Part shown: positions 35,601 to 49,504 of the stretch, in pieces
Layout of the letters: each line of letters begins with the position of its first letter
How positions within the stretch are numbered: position 1 is the stretch's first letter
DNA from: Coniochaeta sp. PMI_546
Lineage: Eukaryota > Ascomycota > Sordariomycetes > Coniochaetales > Coniochaetaceae
DNA length: 64,000 nt
Assembly (NCBI GenBank): GCA_021432605.1
Contig: MU271148.1
Coordinates: forward strand, 1,433,362-1,497,361
Direction: 5' to 3'
The notes under the pieces: generated by a model
What the model was told of the DNA's origin: nothing
The model's input: only the letters and a program-made list of their open reading frames with translations
Databases searched by the model: none
Position numbers and translations under genes: made by a program

Positions 35601-37396
35601 AACCATCCCTATTTCTTTGCTGGATGGCTCCCAACCAAGCCAGCCGCAGAGCTGGTTAGAAAGCCGTCCAGCAAACACGATGAGCTTCCGGAACAGGTGC
35701 CATACGTTGTGGTGAATGACTGGCCGAAGAAGACTGCCTACTTCCATCGACCAGGACATGTCCCTGAGCCCGCCATTACGAAGCCGTATCAGCGAGTCCT
35801 CCCGGCAAGTGCTATCAAGGTCGACGCTATCCCATCGATATATGCGCGGTTTGGCATGTGCATCCCTTCACTGATCCACGCCCTGGAGGTATATTTCGTT
35901 GCGACGGAGCTCCTCACACAGGGGCTGGAGCAGCTGCAGTTGACTGACTTGGAGATGGTGGCTACGGCTATCTGTGCACCAGCGGCCAGAATGCCGATGA
36001 ACTACGAGAGCGTCGAGTTCTTGGGAGACTGCATTCTCAAGCTCACTGCTACTGGCAATTGTCTGGCTCAACGTAAGTGCTACAATTATCGCGAGTATCG
36101 ACTTACTGCTGACTGACCGTAGACCCCGACTGGCCGGAGGGCCTCCTCTCACTCATGAAAGACGGATTCGTTTCCAACTCCAGACTAGCAACAGCCGCAC
36201 TCGACTTCGGTCTGGACCGGTACATTATCACCAAGGCCCCCACACAAGAGAAATGGAAGCCCCTGTACGTCGAGGATCATCTGCAAGTATCCGCCTCCAT
36301 GGAAGGGAAGCGAGTCATGTCGACAAAGACACTAGCAGATGTGGTCGAGGCGCTGATTGGAGTATCGTACCTTGACGGTGGACTGCCAAAGGCGCTGGAG
36401 TGCGTCAAGCTCTTCATGCGCGAGGGCGAGGGCAAGAGCAAGGGCAAGGGCAGGTGGCAGAGTATCACTGAAGCGCGAAACGCCCTGTACAACGCTGCTC
36501 CGGCGGAGATGACTCTCCCGCCGACGATGAAGCCGCTGGAGGATCTGATCGGATACTCGTTCCGCAAGAAGTCGCTCCTCGTCGAGGCCATGACGCACGC
36601 TTCGTACCGCGTCCCGGGGACACACGCATGTCTGGAGCGGCTGGAGTTCTTCGGCGACTCGATACTGGAGTACCTCATCGTCCGCCGCCTCTTTGGAGTC
36701 GAGGACCCCAAGCCCCTGGCCCACTGGCAGATGCACCTGCTCAAAACGGCCCTCGTGAACGCAGACTTCGTCGCCTTTCGCATGATGGAGTGGGCTGTCG
36801 CCGTGGCGCGCAACGAAGTCGTAGCCGAGGACCCGGACAACGAGCCCATCACTATCCGACCCAGCACGACGCGGCTGCCTCTTTGGAGTTTCATGAGGTA
36901 TTCATCTGGCGACCTAGGGCTGGCGCAGAAGGCGGCAGGGAGGCGGCATGCCGCGCTGCGGGAGCAGATTGAGACTGCGATGACGAGCGGCGACAGATAC
37001 CCGTGGGCGCTATTGGCGCGGCTGCAGGCGCAAAAGTATTACTCTGATGTATTCGAGAGCTTGCTGGGAGCGGTGTATGTTGACTCTGGCTCGTTTGAGG
37101 AGTGTGACGGCATCCTTGAGCGGGCCGGAATACTACCTTATCTGGAGAGGATGTTGAGGGACGAGGTGAAGGTTTGGCATCCCAAGGAGGAGCTGGGAAG
37201 GTTGGCCGGCACGGAGAAGGTGGAGTATGTTATTGAAGCGAAGGAGTCGGGGGATGATGGTGTTAGGGAATTCACATGTCGGGTACTAGTTGGAGATAGA
37301 GTTGTCGCTGATGTGAGTGGTGGTGTTAGTCGGGAGGAGGTTAGGACTAGAGCTGCGGAGGAGGCGATCAGATATTACGACGGTCTTGGGAAGTGA
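32653..37396 (+). CDS. dcl2: Dicer-like protein 2
   Basis: RNase III enzyme that cuts long double-stranded RNA into small RNAs; the DCL-2 class drives quelling and antiviral silencing in filamentous fungi. Six exons: 32653-33006, 33064-33092, 33145-33187, 33251-33503, 33565-36072, 36123-37396; 1486 aa. Helicase: MDTGSGKT (residues 119-126, split off in a 29-nt exon), FDEAHNC (about 225-230), TTVLEEGIDVPA and QRRGRAR (563). Dicer dimerisation domain about 640-735. RNase IIIa signature NYESVEFLGDCILK (about 1040) and RNase IIIb signature LERLEFFGDSILEY (about 1233); the acidic catalytic residues are visible in both. The last 80 residues look like a degenerate dsRNA-binding domain. No clear PAZ domain seen, as usual in this class. 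Alternative start: ATG 32761 (Met37). Confidence 0.95.
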
Positions 37397-39610
37397 CCCA
37401 GGGATGATGATGATGAATGGTCTATCTTGGTTTGTATCACTCAGTGGAAAGCATATAAAGAGCCTGCGAAGGACTCCGAAGCAATATTCCGTCTGACTCC
37501 GAAGCAATATTCCGTCTTCAATATCCCGTCCACCACATTATTGATGGCTTTGAGATTGATTTGACGTTGTTCCCGCGATTGTTTTCCTCGGCACATCACA
37601 AGCAATCTCATTGGTAATTTGGGCGTTTCATGCATGGTGAGGTGGCTGCATTTGGCGCGGTGGTCCAAAACTACCCGACCATGCAGCCCTGGCAGGACTG
37701 CATTCGCTGCGTCATGCTTTGCATGGTCGCTTCGAGTTGTCGACTCTGACCTGCATAGAGGCTGGCAAACAGGCCTTCCATGACGCCTTCGCCTTGCATT
37801 CCCGGTCTCGATGGTAGGAGCTTCACGATTGCGGTATTGAGGCTTGAGATAGACGGTGATTGTAAGTATACAGGGTCTGCACCACACGTGTAAGTTGACG
37901 AATCTACTGTGTAGCACTCGTCAGCTCGTGATGATAAGCCGGCAATCGGCCCCCGAATGTCGTCAATCGTGCATCTGGTTGCAGCCAGCGTTCCATGGTT
38001 TCAGCCACTCTTGTCGCAGGCTGAGAACTGGAGCCGGGTCGTGGCGTCGCCAGCCAAGTCGTGCCACATCATCGATGCTTCCCACCCTCCTGGCTTACCC
38101 GGATATCTCCCAGCTTGTCTGGTCAACTTGGCAGAGTTGGTACCGTAGTGCCGTTTTGGCATCGACCGAGACCATTGACGGCTGCAAGTTGTGGCGAAAG
38201 ATGATCTTGGACAGCGCATCTTCTTTGTCCACGTTGGCGAGGTAGCCAGACTTACCCCAATTGCCAAGAACGGTCGCTGCAGCAGCCAGACAGCCAGAGT
38301 ACCAGTCACGGAACAAAACAATAGCCGGCTTGAGTTGATGAACAAAAAATGAGTCTACTGTGGTATATAGACAAGGTAGCGTCATTGTGGGCACAGACGT
38401 CCTTAACAAATCGCCTTATACCGGTAACAACACAACATCGTCATTGCCCAAGGAGCAAATACCACGATGCTCCATGCCCACTGGACTTATTTAGTGTACC
38501 GGAATTGAGGATGCTTGGTGGAATCGCCGTTAGGCCTGTTTCATCGGTTTAGGTTGGAATGCCAGTAATGCGACTGCCACACACAGACATGTGGCTGTGC
38601 CCTGTGCAGCTTCGTGGCGATCACCAGGGAGGGGATCCGAAGCGATCGAAATCTACATAGTACACATGTGAAGACATGGAAAGAGGTCATCTGTCATCGA
38701 GTGCACGCACATGTGCGCAGGCACAAATCGAGTTCCTGACCTCCCTTGTTCAGTGGAATTTGTCCGCGATCGAACCGACGTGGTAGCAATCAGCAATTGA
38801 GCGTCTCTCTCATTTCGGAAAAGAAACGGCTGGTTTCCCTTAAGGGCAAGTACGAAGACACTGCGGCCAATGAGGCCCTCGAAACGCGGGTGGGTCTGGT
38901 TCCTGCCGTAGCCCCAGGGATGGGGAAAGCGACCCGTTGCGCCAGCATCAGCATTAACTGTTAAATTTGCGGGGCCTTGGACATTGGACAGACCACTGGC
39001 CACTGAGACCAGCTCTGTCTTCCTTCCCCATTTTCCATCCTTAATTAGAAGCACCCCCAAAAAAACTAGAGCTGCCGCTGCGAGCTTACCTTCCTGCCTC
39101 CCATTGTTAGTTCTCATCACCATAACAACAGCCAGAAAAGTGATACGATACCTGTACCATCGCAAGACCTTGACCTCGACGAAAAAAGAAAAAAACCGCT
39201 CCAACAACATCCCTTGCGTGCAGAGAAGCTGAAGAGAGATCAATCGATACTGTTTGTTATACGAAGATTCCAAGGGCGAGAACAAGACGAGGACGCTGTT
39301 TCAATTGGATCCACAAAGGAACGAGAGAATCGCATAAAAGCCACACCTTGATTCAGATCCCATCGCCAACCACCCCGCCCATTTATCCCTTCTGCGACGG
39401 GCTTCTTCTCTCGCCCCGACCATCACCGGTCAGCGACGTCAAGCTCTTCGAAATTTGTCGGTTGCGGCTCGAATTATCCACCACCTGGACGCGGAGGAGG
39501 CCCGATAGCGTTGTGCAGGCGAGCATCTCGGATCGGGGACTTGATTGCCGTGTCAGGAGTCGTTTTAGATCACCTACCGCACCGGGCGCTTGGCGCGATC
39601 AAACGTTGCG
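37397..39610. other. Intergenic, dcl2 to chs7
   Basis: About 2.2 kb. Minus-strand frames at 37441-37917 and 38653-39285 have no family resemblance, and the second begins with TTG. It contains a 23-bp tandem duplication just after dcl2. The last few hundred bases, pyrimidine- and A-rich in places, are probably the chs7 promoter and leader. Confidence 0.5.
37472..37517. repeat. Perfect 23-bp tandem duplication
   Basis: GACTCCGAAGCAATATTCCG plus TCT occurs twice in a row (37472-37494 and 37495-37517), about 75 bases beyond the dcl2 stop codon and so probably inside its 3' untranslated region. Confidence 0.9.
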
Positions 39611-40843
39611 ATGGGGTCGACACAGTTCGGTAACTTCGAGGTATGGCATTGGCATATCTGGAGTGCTCTACATTGCTCTGTGCATAATCGCTAACTTTTG
39701 CTCCTTCGTGCAGAACTTCTGCAGAGACGCTACATTACCAGTCTGCAACGTACGTATTCCGACTCATAGTTCCAATACCGTCGCGATCTATACTGCGCTT
39801 TGCCCAGCAAGTAGCTGACTTTGGATTTTTTTACAGTTACTATCAGATTCTCACAACCAGACGGGGCCATGGGGGGGTTGCGAATTGAGAGGAATACCCC
39901 TGAGTGGAGGAAGATATCTGGGGAATTTGGGTACGTTTCGTCGATTGCTTACTCACTGCGTGAGATTCACAAATGGAGACTGACAACCATTCTAGGTTCC
40001 ATATTACTTTGCGGAATTGCCATAGCGACTTCGATATACCTGATCTTGCGCTCTGAGCGAAAGAGGGCTGCCGTCGGCAGGAGGTGAGTCTACATGAGAG
40101 GTCTGCATGGGCTCCGAAACCCCTGGCTAACAATCGAGCAGAGAGATGCAACTGTTCCTGCTGGGCTACATTGTGATAGAAATATGCGAAATCTTCACCG
40201 TTGGCGAGTTTCCGTTAAGCTCACGAGTGCGAGTGGTACGTTTCTCCTTCCCCTATCTGGGAAGCGGACGGTCACTGATCGTTTTCGACATCAATAGGCT
40301 TTTACTGGTATCCATATCGGATTCATCATTGCGACGACCTGGATTCTCATGCTGAACGCGGTAGTGGGCTACCAAATCATCGACGACGGCACGCCATTGT
40401 CGTTGGGACTCATAACCGGAACCGCACTGCTCCTGCTCATCGGCACCGGCTACATTGCACTAGACACCGGCTACCACTGGACCGGCTTTTGGGACGGTAG
40501 CTATACTTCGCCAAATCGCAACATTGCGCTCTATGTGCTGTACCAACTGGTGCCGCTCGTCTTCCTCGTCGCTTTCTTCATTCTGGAGGCCATCTTGGTC
40601 CTCCGAGTGCTTGGCGAGGTTCGCCCAATGGCATATCTTACTGGCGCTGCCATCCTCTTCGCGCTTGGCCAGATCTTCAACTACGTCATCAGTCGGTATA
40701 TCTGCAATGGGACACTAGGAAAAATCGACGGAGCGCTCTTCGAGACGCTCTTCACGCTCTTGTCGGTCGTGCTTATATGGGTGTTCTGGTCCAGCATTAC
40801 GGAAGACGACTGGCCGATGCCTGTCGGCAACACGTACCCCTAG
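39611..40843 (+). CDS. chs7: Chitin synthase export chaperone Chs7
   Basis: ER membrane chaperone needed for chitin synthase 3 to leave the ER. Six exons: 39611-39640, 39714-39749, 39837-39930, 39996-40083, 40142-40235, 40298-40843; 295 aa with consistent phases. It begins MGSTQFGNFENFCRDATLPVC, where the FC..A.LP.C motif is typical, then GIPLSGGRYLGNLGSILLCG leads into the first membrane segment. Seven hydrophobic segments follow, including EMQLFLLGYIVIEICEIF, AFTGIHIGFIIATTWILML and ALYVLYQLVPLVFLVAFF. Signature stretches LNAVVGYQIIDDGTPLS, GTGYIALDTGYHWTGFWD and GKIDGALFETLFTLLSVV are present, ending WSSITEDDWP. Slightly shorter than yeast Chs7 (about 316). The five early exons are all under 100 nt, so the gene is easily misannotated. 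Confidence 0.93.
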
Positions 40844-41714
40844 CTGCGCGGCAAGACGCCGATTACGATTTGATTATATGCAACAATTGGAGAAATGGAG
40901 TTCTGAGCGCTTGGAGGCTACTTCTGTCATCTAAAATCTGTGGAAAGGACGACATCCTCGAGGACGACGGACGACCGAAATGATTGCGCTGGGTATTCGA
41001 ATGCCCTCACTTATTAATTTTTCAACCGACACAAACGATCGTTCTTGGACTACGGTGGAGACTGGTTGGGTAGCTCTGTATTTTTTGCGAGCAGAGGTTC
41101 AATGCGAGGAGGACGTGATGGGACGAGGTGGGCTCGTGATGAGGACTTCTTGCTGCGGGAGACGGCATGTCGAATACATGCTGTCTGGACCTGCTGTAGT
41201 TGTGTTGGATTGAGCGTGCGTGCTCTTGAGAGCCTGCCTGGATTTTGTTGCGCTTTTCCAAGTGTAGAAGCATGACTAAAGTATACCCCGGTCGAACGAC
41301 TAATGCATATTGGGTCGCGGCTCATTGATAGATAAATGTAGAACGCCCCTACTGGCGAATTCACTCCTTATATAAGCTGAATGCATCGTGTGGCGAGTGA
41401 AACTTACTGTAAGATACGTCGGACGTGTTAGCTTCAGAAGGCACGCGAAATCGCCATGTCTTTAGGTAAAGGCCACTGCTGCTGATTGGCCATTCCGAGC
41501 TTGGGAGATGCAAGGCTATCATGACGCATCTCCAGCTCTTCAGCCTTGTCCATCTCTTTCCACTTTCCATTCATCCTTGGCTTCGGCTTCGTGCCTTCTC
41601 GTGGCTATCTGACGTCGTGCGCATTTTATCTCGCAGCTTCTAATATCTGAAAGACATCCATACAGCCTTTTGTCGCCAGCCGAGGGCGGTTACTGCCTAT
41701 TATCTACGGTCAAG
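40844..41714. other. Intergenic, chs7 to ssl1
   Basis: About 870 bases; no supported gene. Probably the chs7 3' untranslated region and the ssl1 promoter. Confidence 0.5.
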
Positions 41715-43410
41715 ATGGCTGACTCGGACGGCGAGTACGTTGAGGACATGTCGGACGAGGATGAGATACGTCCAGTGGCCGCTGCCTCTACCGCCCAGGT
41801 CGAGTCCAACTACGGCACACGATCAAAGGGAGAAGTACCTTCCCGACGCGACCGAACCAAGCAACCCCAAAATGACAACCGTCGGAGGGCAGCATGGGAG
41901 GACATGCACCGGTCGTGGGAAGATGTCATCCGCGACGACAAAGACGGCAAAGCGGCCTACACGATGGACCAACTGATTGACGAGGAGAAGAGGCGCCGTC
42001 TTCTCAGAGACACGACACCTCTGCAGCGGGGTATCATCCGCCATCTGATGCTCGTCATCGACATGAGCTTCGCCATGACCGAGAAGGACCTCCTGCCGAC
42101 CCGATACTATCTGACGCTCAACTACGCGGTCGAGTTCGTGCGGGAGTACTTTGAGCAGAACCCGATCAGTCAGCTGGGTATAGTCGGCATGAGGGACGGC
42201 GTGGCGGTCAGGATCAGCGACATGAGCGGCAACCCGGCAGAGCACATTGAGCGGTTGCGGTTCTGGCACGATCAGGAGACGCCCTCAGGCCATCCGAGCC
42301 TGCAGAATGCGCTCGAGATGTGTCGCGGCGCTCTATTGTACGCTATCTCTGTGTCGTTTTACTACTCTGGTCCCAGCTAACAAGTTATCCTCCAGCCACG
42401 CTCCGTCCCACGGAACCCGGGAAGTCCTGATCATCTACGGTGCCCTCCTCTCCTCCGACCCGGGCGACATCCACGACACCATCGCCGCCCTAATAGCGGA
42501 CCGTATACGCGTCTCCATCATCGGGCTCTCAGCCCAGGTGGCCATCTGCGCCGAGCTCTGCAGCCGCACCAACGGCGGCGACGACAGCACCTACGCCGTC
42601 GTCCTGCACGAGCACCACTTCCGCGAGCTCTTCCTCAAAGCCACCACCCCACCGCCCACCCTAAAATCAGCTCCCGGCGCGGCTCAGCCGGCCGCGCAAG
42701 CACAAAACGGTAGTGCGAGGGACGGCAAAGGCGACGCAAGTCTCCTGATGATGGGCTTCCCCTCCCGCGCCCTGGCGCCCAAGGACGTCCTCACCCTGTG
42801 CGCGTGCCACAACAAGCCCAGCCGCGAGGGCTACGCCTGCACCCGCTGCCGCGCCAAGGTCTGCCGCCTGCCGTCCGAGTGCCCCGCCTGCGGGCTGACG
42901 CTGATCCTCAGCACGCACCTCGCCAGATCGTACCACCACCTCTTCCCCCTCCGCCTGTGGGTCGAGGTCTCGTGGGCCGAGGCCGCGAGCTCGCGGTCCG
43001 TGGCGTGCTTCTCCTGCCTCACGCCCTTCCAGACCCAGGCGGGCGACAGGGCGGCCAGGGCGGCGGCGGAGGGGAAGCACAAGGCCAAGAGCCACGGCAA
43101 GGAGAGGGACCAGGCCCCGCCCCAGGGCGTGAGCGAGAGTGGGAGGTATAAATGCCAGGTGTGCGGGAACCACTTCTGCATCGACTGCGATGTGTTTGCT
43201 CACGAGGTTTTGCATAACTGTCCCGGATGTCAGAGCGATACGAGGGGACAGCTTACGGGGCAGAGCGACGATATGGAGGTTACGCCTACCGAGCAGACTG
43301 TAGCGGCGACGGATGCGGGTAATGGGTTGAGTGCGAACGGGCATAGCGTTCTGCGTGACGATTTGGGTAGCGGACAGCCGGATGGGTTTTTGGCTCCGCA
43401 GGTTGGCTAG
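41715..43410 (+). CDS. ssl1: TFIIH core subunit Ssl1 (p44)
   Basis: Subunit of the TFIIH core that supports the XPD/Rad3 helicase in transcription initiation and nucleotide excision repair. Two exons: 41715-42337 and 42396-43410; 545 aa. An acidic start and basic linker are followed by the Ssl1 block DTTPLQRGIIRHLMLVIDMS and a von Willebrand A-like domain (about residues 120-320, with LVIDMSFAM and GTREVLIIYGALLSSDPGDI). A C4 zinc element follows: CACHNKPSREGYACTRC, CRLPSECPACGLTL and then LARSYHHLFPL. The C-terminal RING-like domain contains CFSCLTPF, a Lys/Ala-rich insertion, YKCQVCGNHFCIDCDVF and HEVLHNCPGC. All zinc ligands seem present. A Thr/Asp/Gly-rich tail of about 65 residues after the RING is an extension relative to yeast. 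Confidence 0.95.
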
Positions 43411-43735
43411 GACTACAATGTGCTATATTATTATCTGGCTTGGGAGGACAAGGATTCATTGCGGTCGGCGTCATGGTTATCACCAATGTCTGGGATTGGA
43501 AAAGGGGTAGAACTGGGAAATCGAATTACAATGCTAGCGCTGTTGGGCGAGGATAAGACACATTCCAGCCTCCGTGATCTTCGTGGCCTCCGATGTGAGA
43601 CCTCTTTAGACCTCTTTACCATTAGAGATGGTTGAGTACTGAAAACCAATGCAGAAGCATAAAGGCAACGCTGGTAATCCATTAAGACAAGAAACGATCA
43701 ACAATCATCATCTCGTCAATCATGCCTCCTTCTTC
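43411..43735. other. Convergent intergenic region
   Basis: About 325 bases between the 3' ends of ssl1 and the HPPD gene. A 10-bp direct repeat (AGACCTCTTT, twice, 43598-43617) is the only pattern seen. Confidence 0.5.
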
Positions 43736-46049
<2,314 letters not shown>

Positions 46050-46859
46050 ATGGCGTACCCGCCGCTGAGCACACGCGATATCCACGTCCTCGAGAAGATC
46101 AAGGACCCGGAATCAGATCCGTCTGCAGGTGTATCTATAGACCGAACCTTGCCCGCGGATCCGCATGTCGAAAACCAAACCACATATCTGCAAATCGCCC
46201 AGCAAGAAAGGGAGATTATCTTCTCGATGCAGTCGCTGGAACTCCAGATTGCTGGACTGAGACCTTCGACAGGCTCTGACGCTGTTGTGGAGTACCGGGA
46301 ATATGTCAAGAACTTGGATGATTTAATCGAGAGATATCCTGACTATGCGAGCGCTCGAAACAACCGAGCGCAAGCCCTGAGGCGACTGTATGGCGACTCG
46401 ATGCTGTTGGCTGATGCGACTCCGCCGCCGCAAGCCCTGATAAAAGACGCCGAAGGAACTGAAAGGCTCGAAATAGCCCAAACAGTCCTTTCGGATCTCG
46501 ACCGCTCCGTCGCACTACTTTCAACCAACCGCCCCAAAGCTAGCTTATCACCACAGGCGGCGAAGACGCTGTCAATGGCACATACACAGAGGGCCGCTAT
46601 CTACCACATGACGTCTAAGCTGCTCGCTTCTGGGCATTCGCTCTCTGTGGATAAGTCGCGAAGAGAGGCCAGCTGGACCAAGCTGGAGTTCGAGGAGGCT
46701 GCGTCGAGAGACTTCGCCATGGGAGGGAGATATGGCAACGAGATCGCAAAGGGCCTTGCCGTGAGCACGAACCCAACCGCTAAGCTGTGCGGGCAGATTG
46801 TGAGAGAGGCGATGAAGAAGGAGTATGGGCCGGGATTTGGCGCTTGTGCTGCGGAATGA
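46050..46859 (+). CDS. TPR-repeat protein, TTC36-like
   Basis: Intronless, 269 aa. The open frame extends upstream only to a TTG; ATG 46050 has a strong context (CACCATGG). After a polar start the protein is helical, with QIAQQEREIIFSMQSLELQI and a TPR-type helix pair YPDYASARNNRAQALRRLYGD, which resembles the core of the TTC36 family. A second helical pair contains AKTLSMAHTQRAAIYHMTSKLL, and the end holds FEEAASRDFAMGGRYGNEIAK, another TPR-like helix, and KLCGQIVREAMKKEYG. TPR proteins bind partner proteins; the partner here is unknown. It lies head-to-head with HPPD. Vertebrate TTC36 has been reported to protect the tyrosine enzyme HPD from degradation, which makes this divergent pairing interesting. 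Confidence 0.75.
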   Translation: MAYPPLSTRDIHVLEKIKDPESDPSAGVSIDRTLPADPHVENQTTYLQIAQQEREIIFSMQSLELQIAGLRPSTGSDAVVEYREYVKNLDDLIERYPDYASARNNRAQALRRLYGDSMLLADATPPPQALIKDAEGTERLEIAQTVLSDLDRSVALLSTNRPKASLSPQAAKTLSMAHTQRAAIYHMTSKLLASGHSLSVDKSRREASWTKLEFEEAASRDFAMGGRYGNEIAKGLAVSTNPTAKLCGQIVREAMKKEYGPGFGACAAE

Positions 46860-47034
46860 GACGTGGTCTATGATGTCTTGGTGAGAAGGTCGCTATGGAG
46901 GCTCCGACGTGTCGTTGTATTGAAACAGCAGTTGACCGCATTACTGGCTTTGCTTAGAAGAGAGACCGAGGCGTCTGGGCACATCTGTTAGCGAATGATT
47001 ACATACCACCCGTGCTATACTATCGATTCAAGCG
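46860..47034. other. Convergent gap, TPR gene to Nce101-like gene
   Basis: Short spacer. It contains the possible second exon of the Nce101-like gene (46984-46954) if that gene is spliced. Confidence 0.4.
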
Positions 47035-47190
47035 TTACACATACCGTCGGCCGGCTTCAAGAATGTCATTTGTCGTCTTTCCCTTCGCTTTCTCCTCCCG
47101 ATTAATCCTCATAGCTGCTGCACCTAAGCCAATGAAAAGAGCAAAGATAGGGTCGCCGATCTTGGAGATGATGAAGGTTGGTGCCGCCAT
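47035..47190 (-). CDS. nce101: Nce101-like small membrane protein
   Basis: A 51-residue protein with one predicted membrane segment (DPIFALFIGLGAAAMRI) and the family pattern ISKIGDPIFALFIGL followed by AAAMRINREEKAKGK. It resembles yeast Nce101, a small protein named for a role in non-classical protein export. The unspliced stop is at 47035. A GTATGT donor at 47044 inside the last codons and a TAACAG acceptor at 46986-46985 would instead give 58 residues with a different end; both are possible. It shares a roughly 330-base divergent promoter with the ribosomal protein eL27 gene. Confidence 0.75.
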   Translation of the reverse strand: MAAPTFIISKIGDPIFALFIGLGAAAMRINREEKAKGKTTNDILEAGRRYV

Positions 47191-47520
47191 TTTCAAGCTA
47201 TGATCGCTGTTTGAAGGTCGTCAATCGAAAAATCGGAGGACTCAGAAGGTTGATGCTGGAGACTAGCCGTTGTTCCGAGGCAGGTTCGAAGAAGCACCAC
47301 AGCACAGTCAGCAGCTAACGAGCTAGCTCCGACAGACCCACAGGCGTTCTTTGGGGCAGGTGCACGTGATATGGTTAGTCACCAAAATCAGCCCCACTTC
47401 GCAAATTGACGCACAACAATTTTATTTCGGGATCCCATTCGAAAAGTGACTACAGCCTGCGACGAAGCGACCTTCAACCTCCGCAACTACTAACGCCCAT
47501 AACAGTAGAGGTTCGCCATC
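47191..47520. promoter_or_regulatory. Divergent promoter, Nce101-like gene and eL27
   Basis: 330 bases between the two start codons. No known ribosomal-protein promoter box was recognised with confidence. The segment just before the eL27 ATG (about 47440-47520) is probably its leader. Confidence 0.45.
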
Positions 47521-48239
47521 ATGAAGTTCCTTAAGGTCGGCCGTGTTGCCATTATCACCCGTGGCCGGTATGCCGGTAAGAAGGTAAGCGATACACTCCT
47601 AATGCACTTTCTGTGAATTGCAGACAGGGCGGCACACTTTGGGAATGGTTACTGCCGACCGCGAACGGCACGACAACGACCATCGAGAAGGAATTATGAG
47701 CGTACCAGAGGAGCCACAGCGGTGGATTGAACTGGAACAGAAGATACAGGGACTGACATGGTTATCCAATATCAGGTCGTCATCATCCAGCCGATCGACT
47801 CCGGCAACAAGGCACACCCGTACGGTCACGCCCTCGTCGCCGGCATCGAGCGTTACCCATCCAAGATCACCCGGAGGATGTCAAAGGCACGACAGGAGAA
47901 GCGCAGCAAGATCAAGCCCTTCATCAAGGTCGTCAACTACAACCACCTGATGCCCACCCGCTACACTCTCGAGCTCGAGGGCCTCAAGGGCTCCGTGACC
48001 CCCGACACCTTCAAGGAGGTCAGCCAGCGCGAAGATGCCAAGAAGACGGTCAAGAAGACACTCGAGGAGCGCTACACGAGCGGTAAAAACCGGTGGTTCT
48101 TCACTCCTCTGCGTATGTCTCCCCAAATTGCCGAGCGACAAATCCTCTGGTCGCGGAGCAACACCATCTCTCTACTGCCTGGCGTTCCAGACGTCCGTAC
48201 TGAACATCGGCTAACTATTTCTCAACAACAGGCTTTTGA
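47521..48239 (+). CDS. rpl27: 60S ribosomal protein eL27
   Basis: Component of the large ribosomal subunit. Three exons: 47521-47583, 47776-48112, 48232-48239; 135 aa, the usual length. Begins [21 protein letters not shown], where the KOW-type start ends exactly at the first donor, and continues [20 protein letters not shown]. Ends [10 protein letters not shown], with the last exon coding only part of Arg, Phe and the stop (8 nt). Intron 1 is 192 nt, long for this window; I looked for snoRNA boxes and saw no convincing pair. Confidence 0.97.
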
Positions 48240-49504
48240 AAGGTTACTCATCGGTTGGGCGGGGCGAATGGTTTTGGGATGTATACAGCATCAATCGGCA
48301 TTAGACCAAACAAGATGGTTATAGCTGAATTCATGGCAATTGAATGACACCTAACACATGTCTCGATGTACCTCTGGGCATCTTCACTCCTCGAATTTCT
48401 CACGGCTGGCTCAAGGTTCCAGAGTCCAAAAAAGGGTTGGCGGGGATGTGGAGTTTATCATTGCTGCTGCATGGATTAGGGATCTTTCGAAGACCGAGCA
48501 ATGGGAATACCGATCAAACAACTATCTCGCCTGACCCCTCAGACTTTCCGCCGTCTCTCTTTGACTCTTGGGGCGATTTACTGCAGTCCCAGGGGTGGTT
48601 TCATTTGACGGCATAAGCGCCACAACTCTCGTGAATGATCTACGACCAAAAGGTTACTGATGTGTTTAGCCAACGGATCATTGGTGTCAGTTTGCAAACA
48701 TGCAGTCCAGTCGTTTGGGTAACCGGACCACCGTTATGGGATGACCATGCGCCTCGGTGCTCAGAGGGTACAATATCATGCAAGGTAGAAGATCGATACG
48801 ACATACCGCGTAGGAACTGCCAGAGTTTGAATCTTGTGTGTAAAGTCGTTACGCCGCAACACGACGCACACGTCGCCTAAAAATAGCCAACATGACAGAT
48901 CCGATACGGTCGGCGTTGTTCAATCAGTAGTCTAAAAGCCCGAGGTTCTAAGCGTTCTGACAACTCAACTGTCCAAGAGGACGTGCGTGATGCCCTCCCA
49001 CGATGCAAAGTGCTCACATGGGAATACCATCAACAAGGGATTCTATTCTTCCCACCTACAAAATGTCTAATTGTGCTACTTGCGCCTTCTCTAAAGTACA
49101 TCCAGATCCAAAAAAACAACATGCCTTCGTGATGCACTCATGCAACCCCGAATCCAAAATGTGATGTCGACGCCGCTTGACTTTCTGTCTATTAAAACAG
49201 TTTCCCTTTGGACCCATGTCCCCATCGAACAAAAAACCCATGACGTGCATGCGACAGAAAATGTCGAAACCCGCCTCGTACCGTAGCCGCCTTGCATGTG
49301 AGATGCTTCGCAACCAACTGGCCAAAGATTATGGTGGACAAGTATGTACTCGAAGGGCAATTCCGCCATGTACCTCCCATTGCCGTGCTCGACGACCCCT
49401 GTCGAGCCCCATTATTAGAGCGTAATGGGAGGTACTGGGTACTCGACAAGATATTACCACGCTATACCTGGCAAACTGTGCCTGGGCAACGTCACCGGCG
49501 CCGT
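48240..49504. other. Convergent intergenic region
   Basis: About 1.27 kb between the eL27 and TPT-transporter 3' ends. A 90-codon frame from an ATG at 48344 has no family resemblance and overlaps the likely eL27 3' untranslated region. Nothing else seen. Confidence 0.5.

Noticed and set aside
38653-39285. 210-codon minus-strand frame upstream of chs7
   Set aside because: Opens with TTG rather than ATG, overlaps the likely chs7 leader, and resembles no protein.
42667-43344. 225-codon minus-strand frame antisense to ssl1
   Set aside because: Arg/Ala/Gly-rich shadow of the GC-rich second ssl1 exon.
47584-47775. Possible snoRNA in the long first intron of eL27
   Set aside because: Ribosomal protein introns often host snoRNAs, but I see no convincing C/D or H/ACA boxes.
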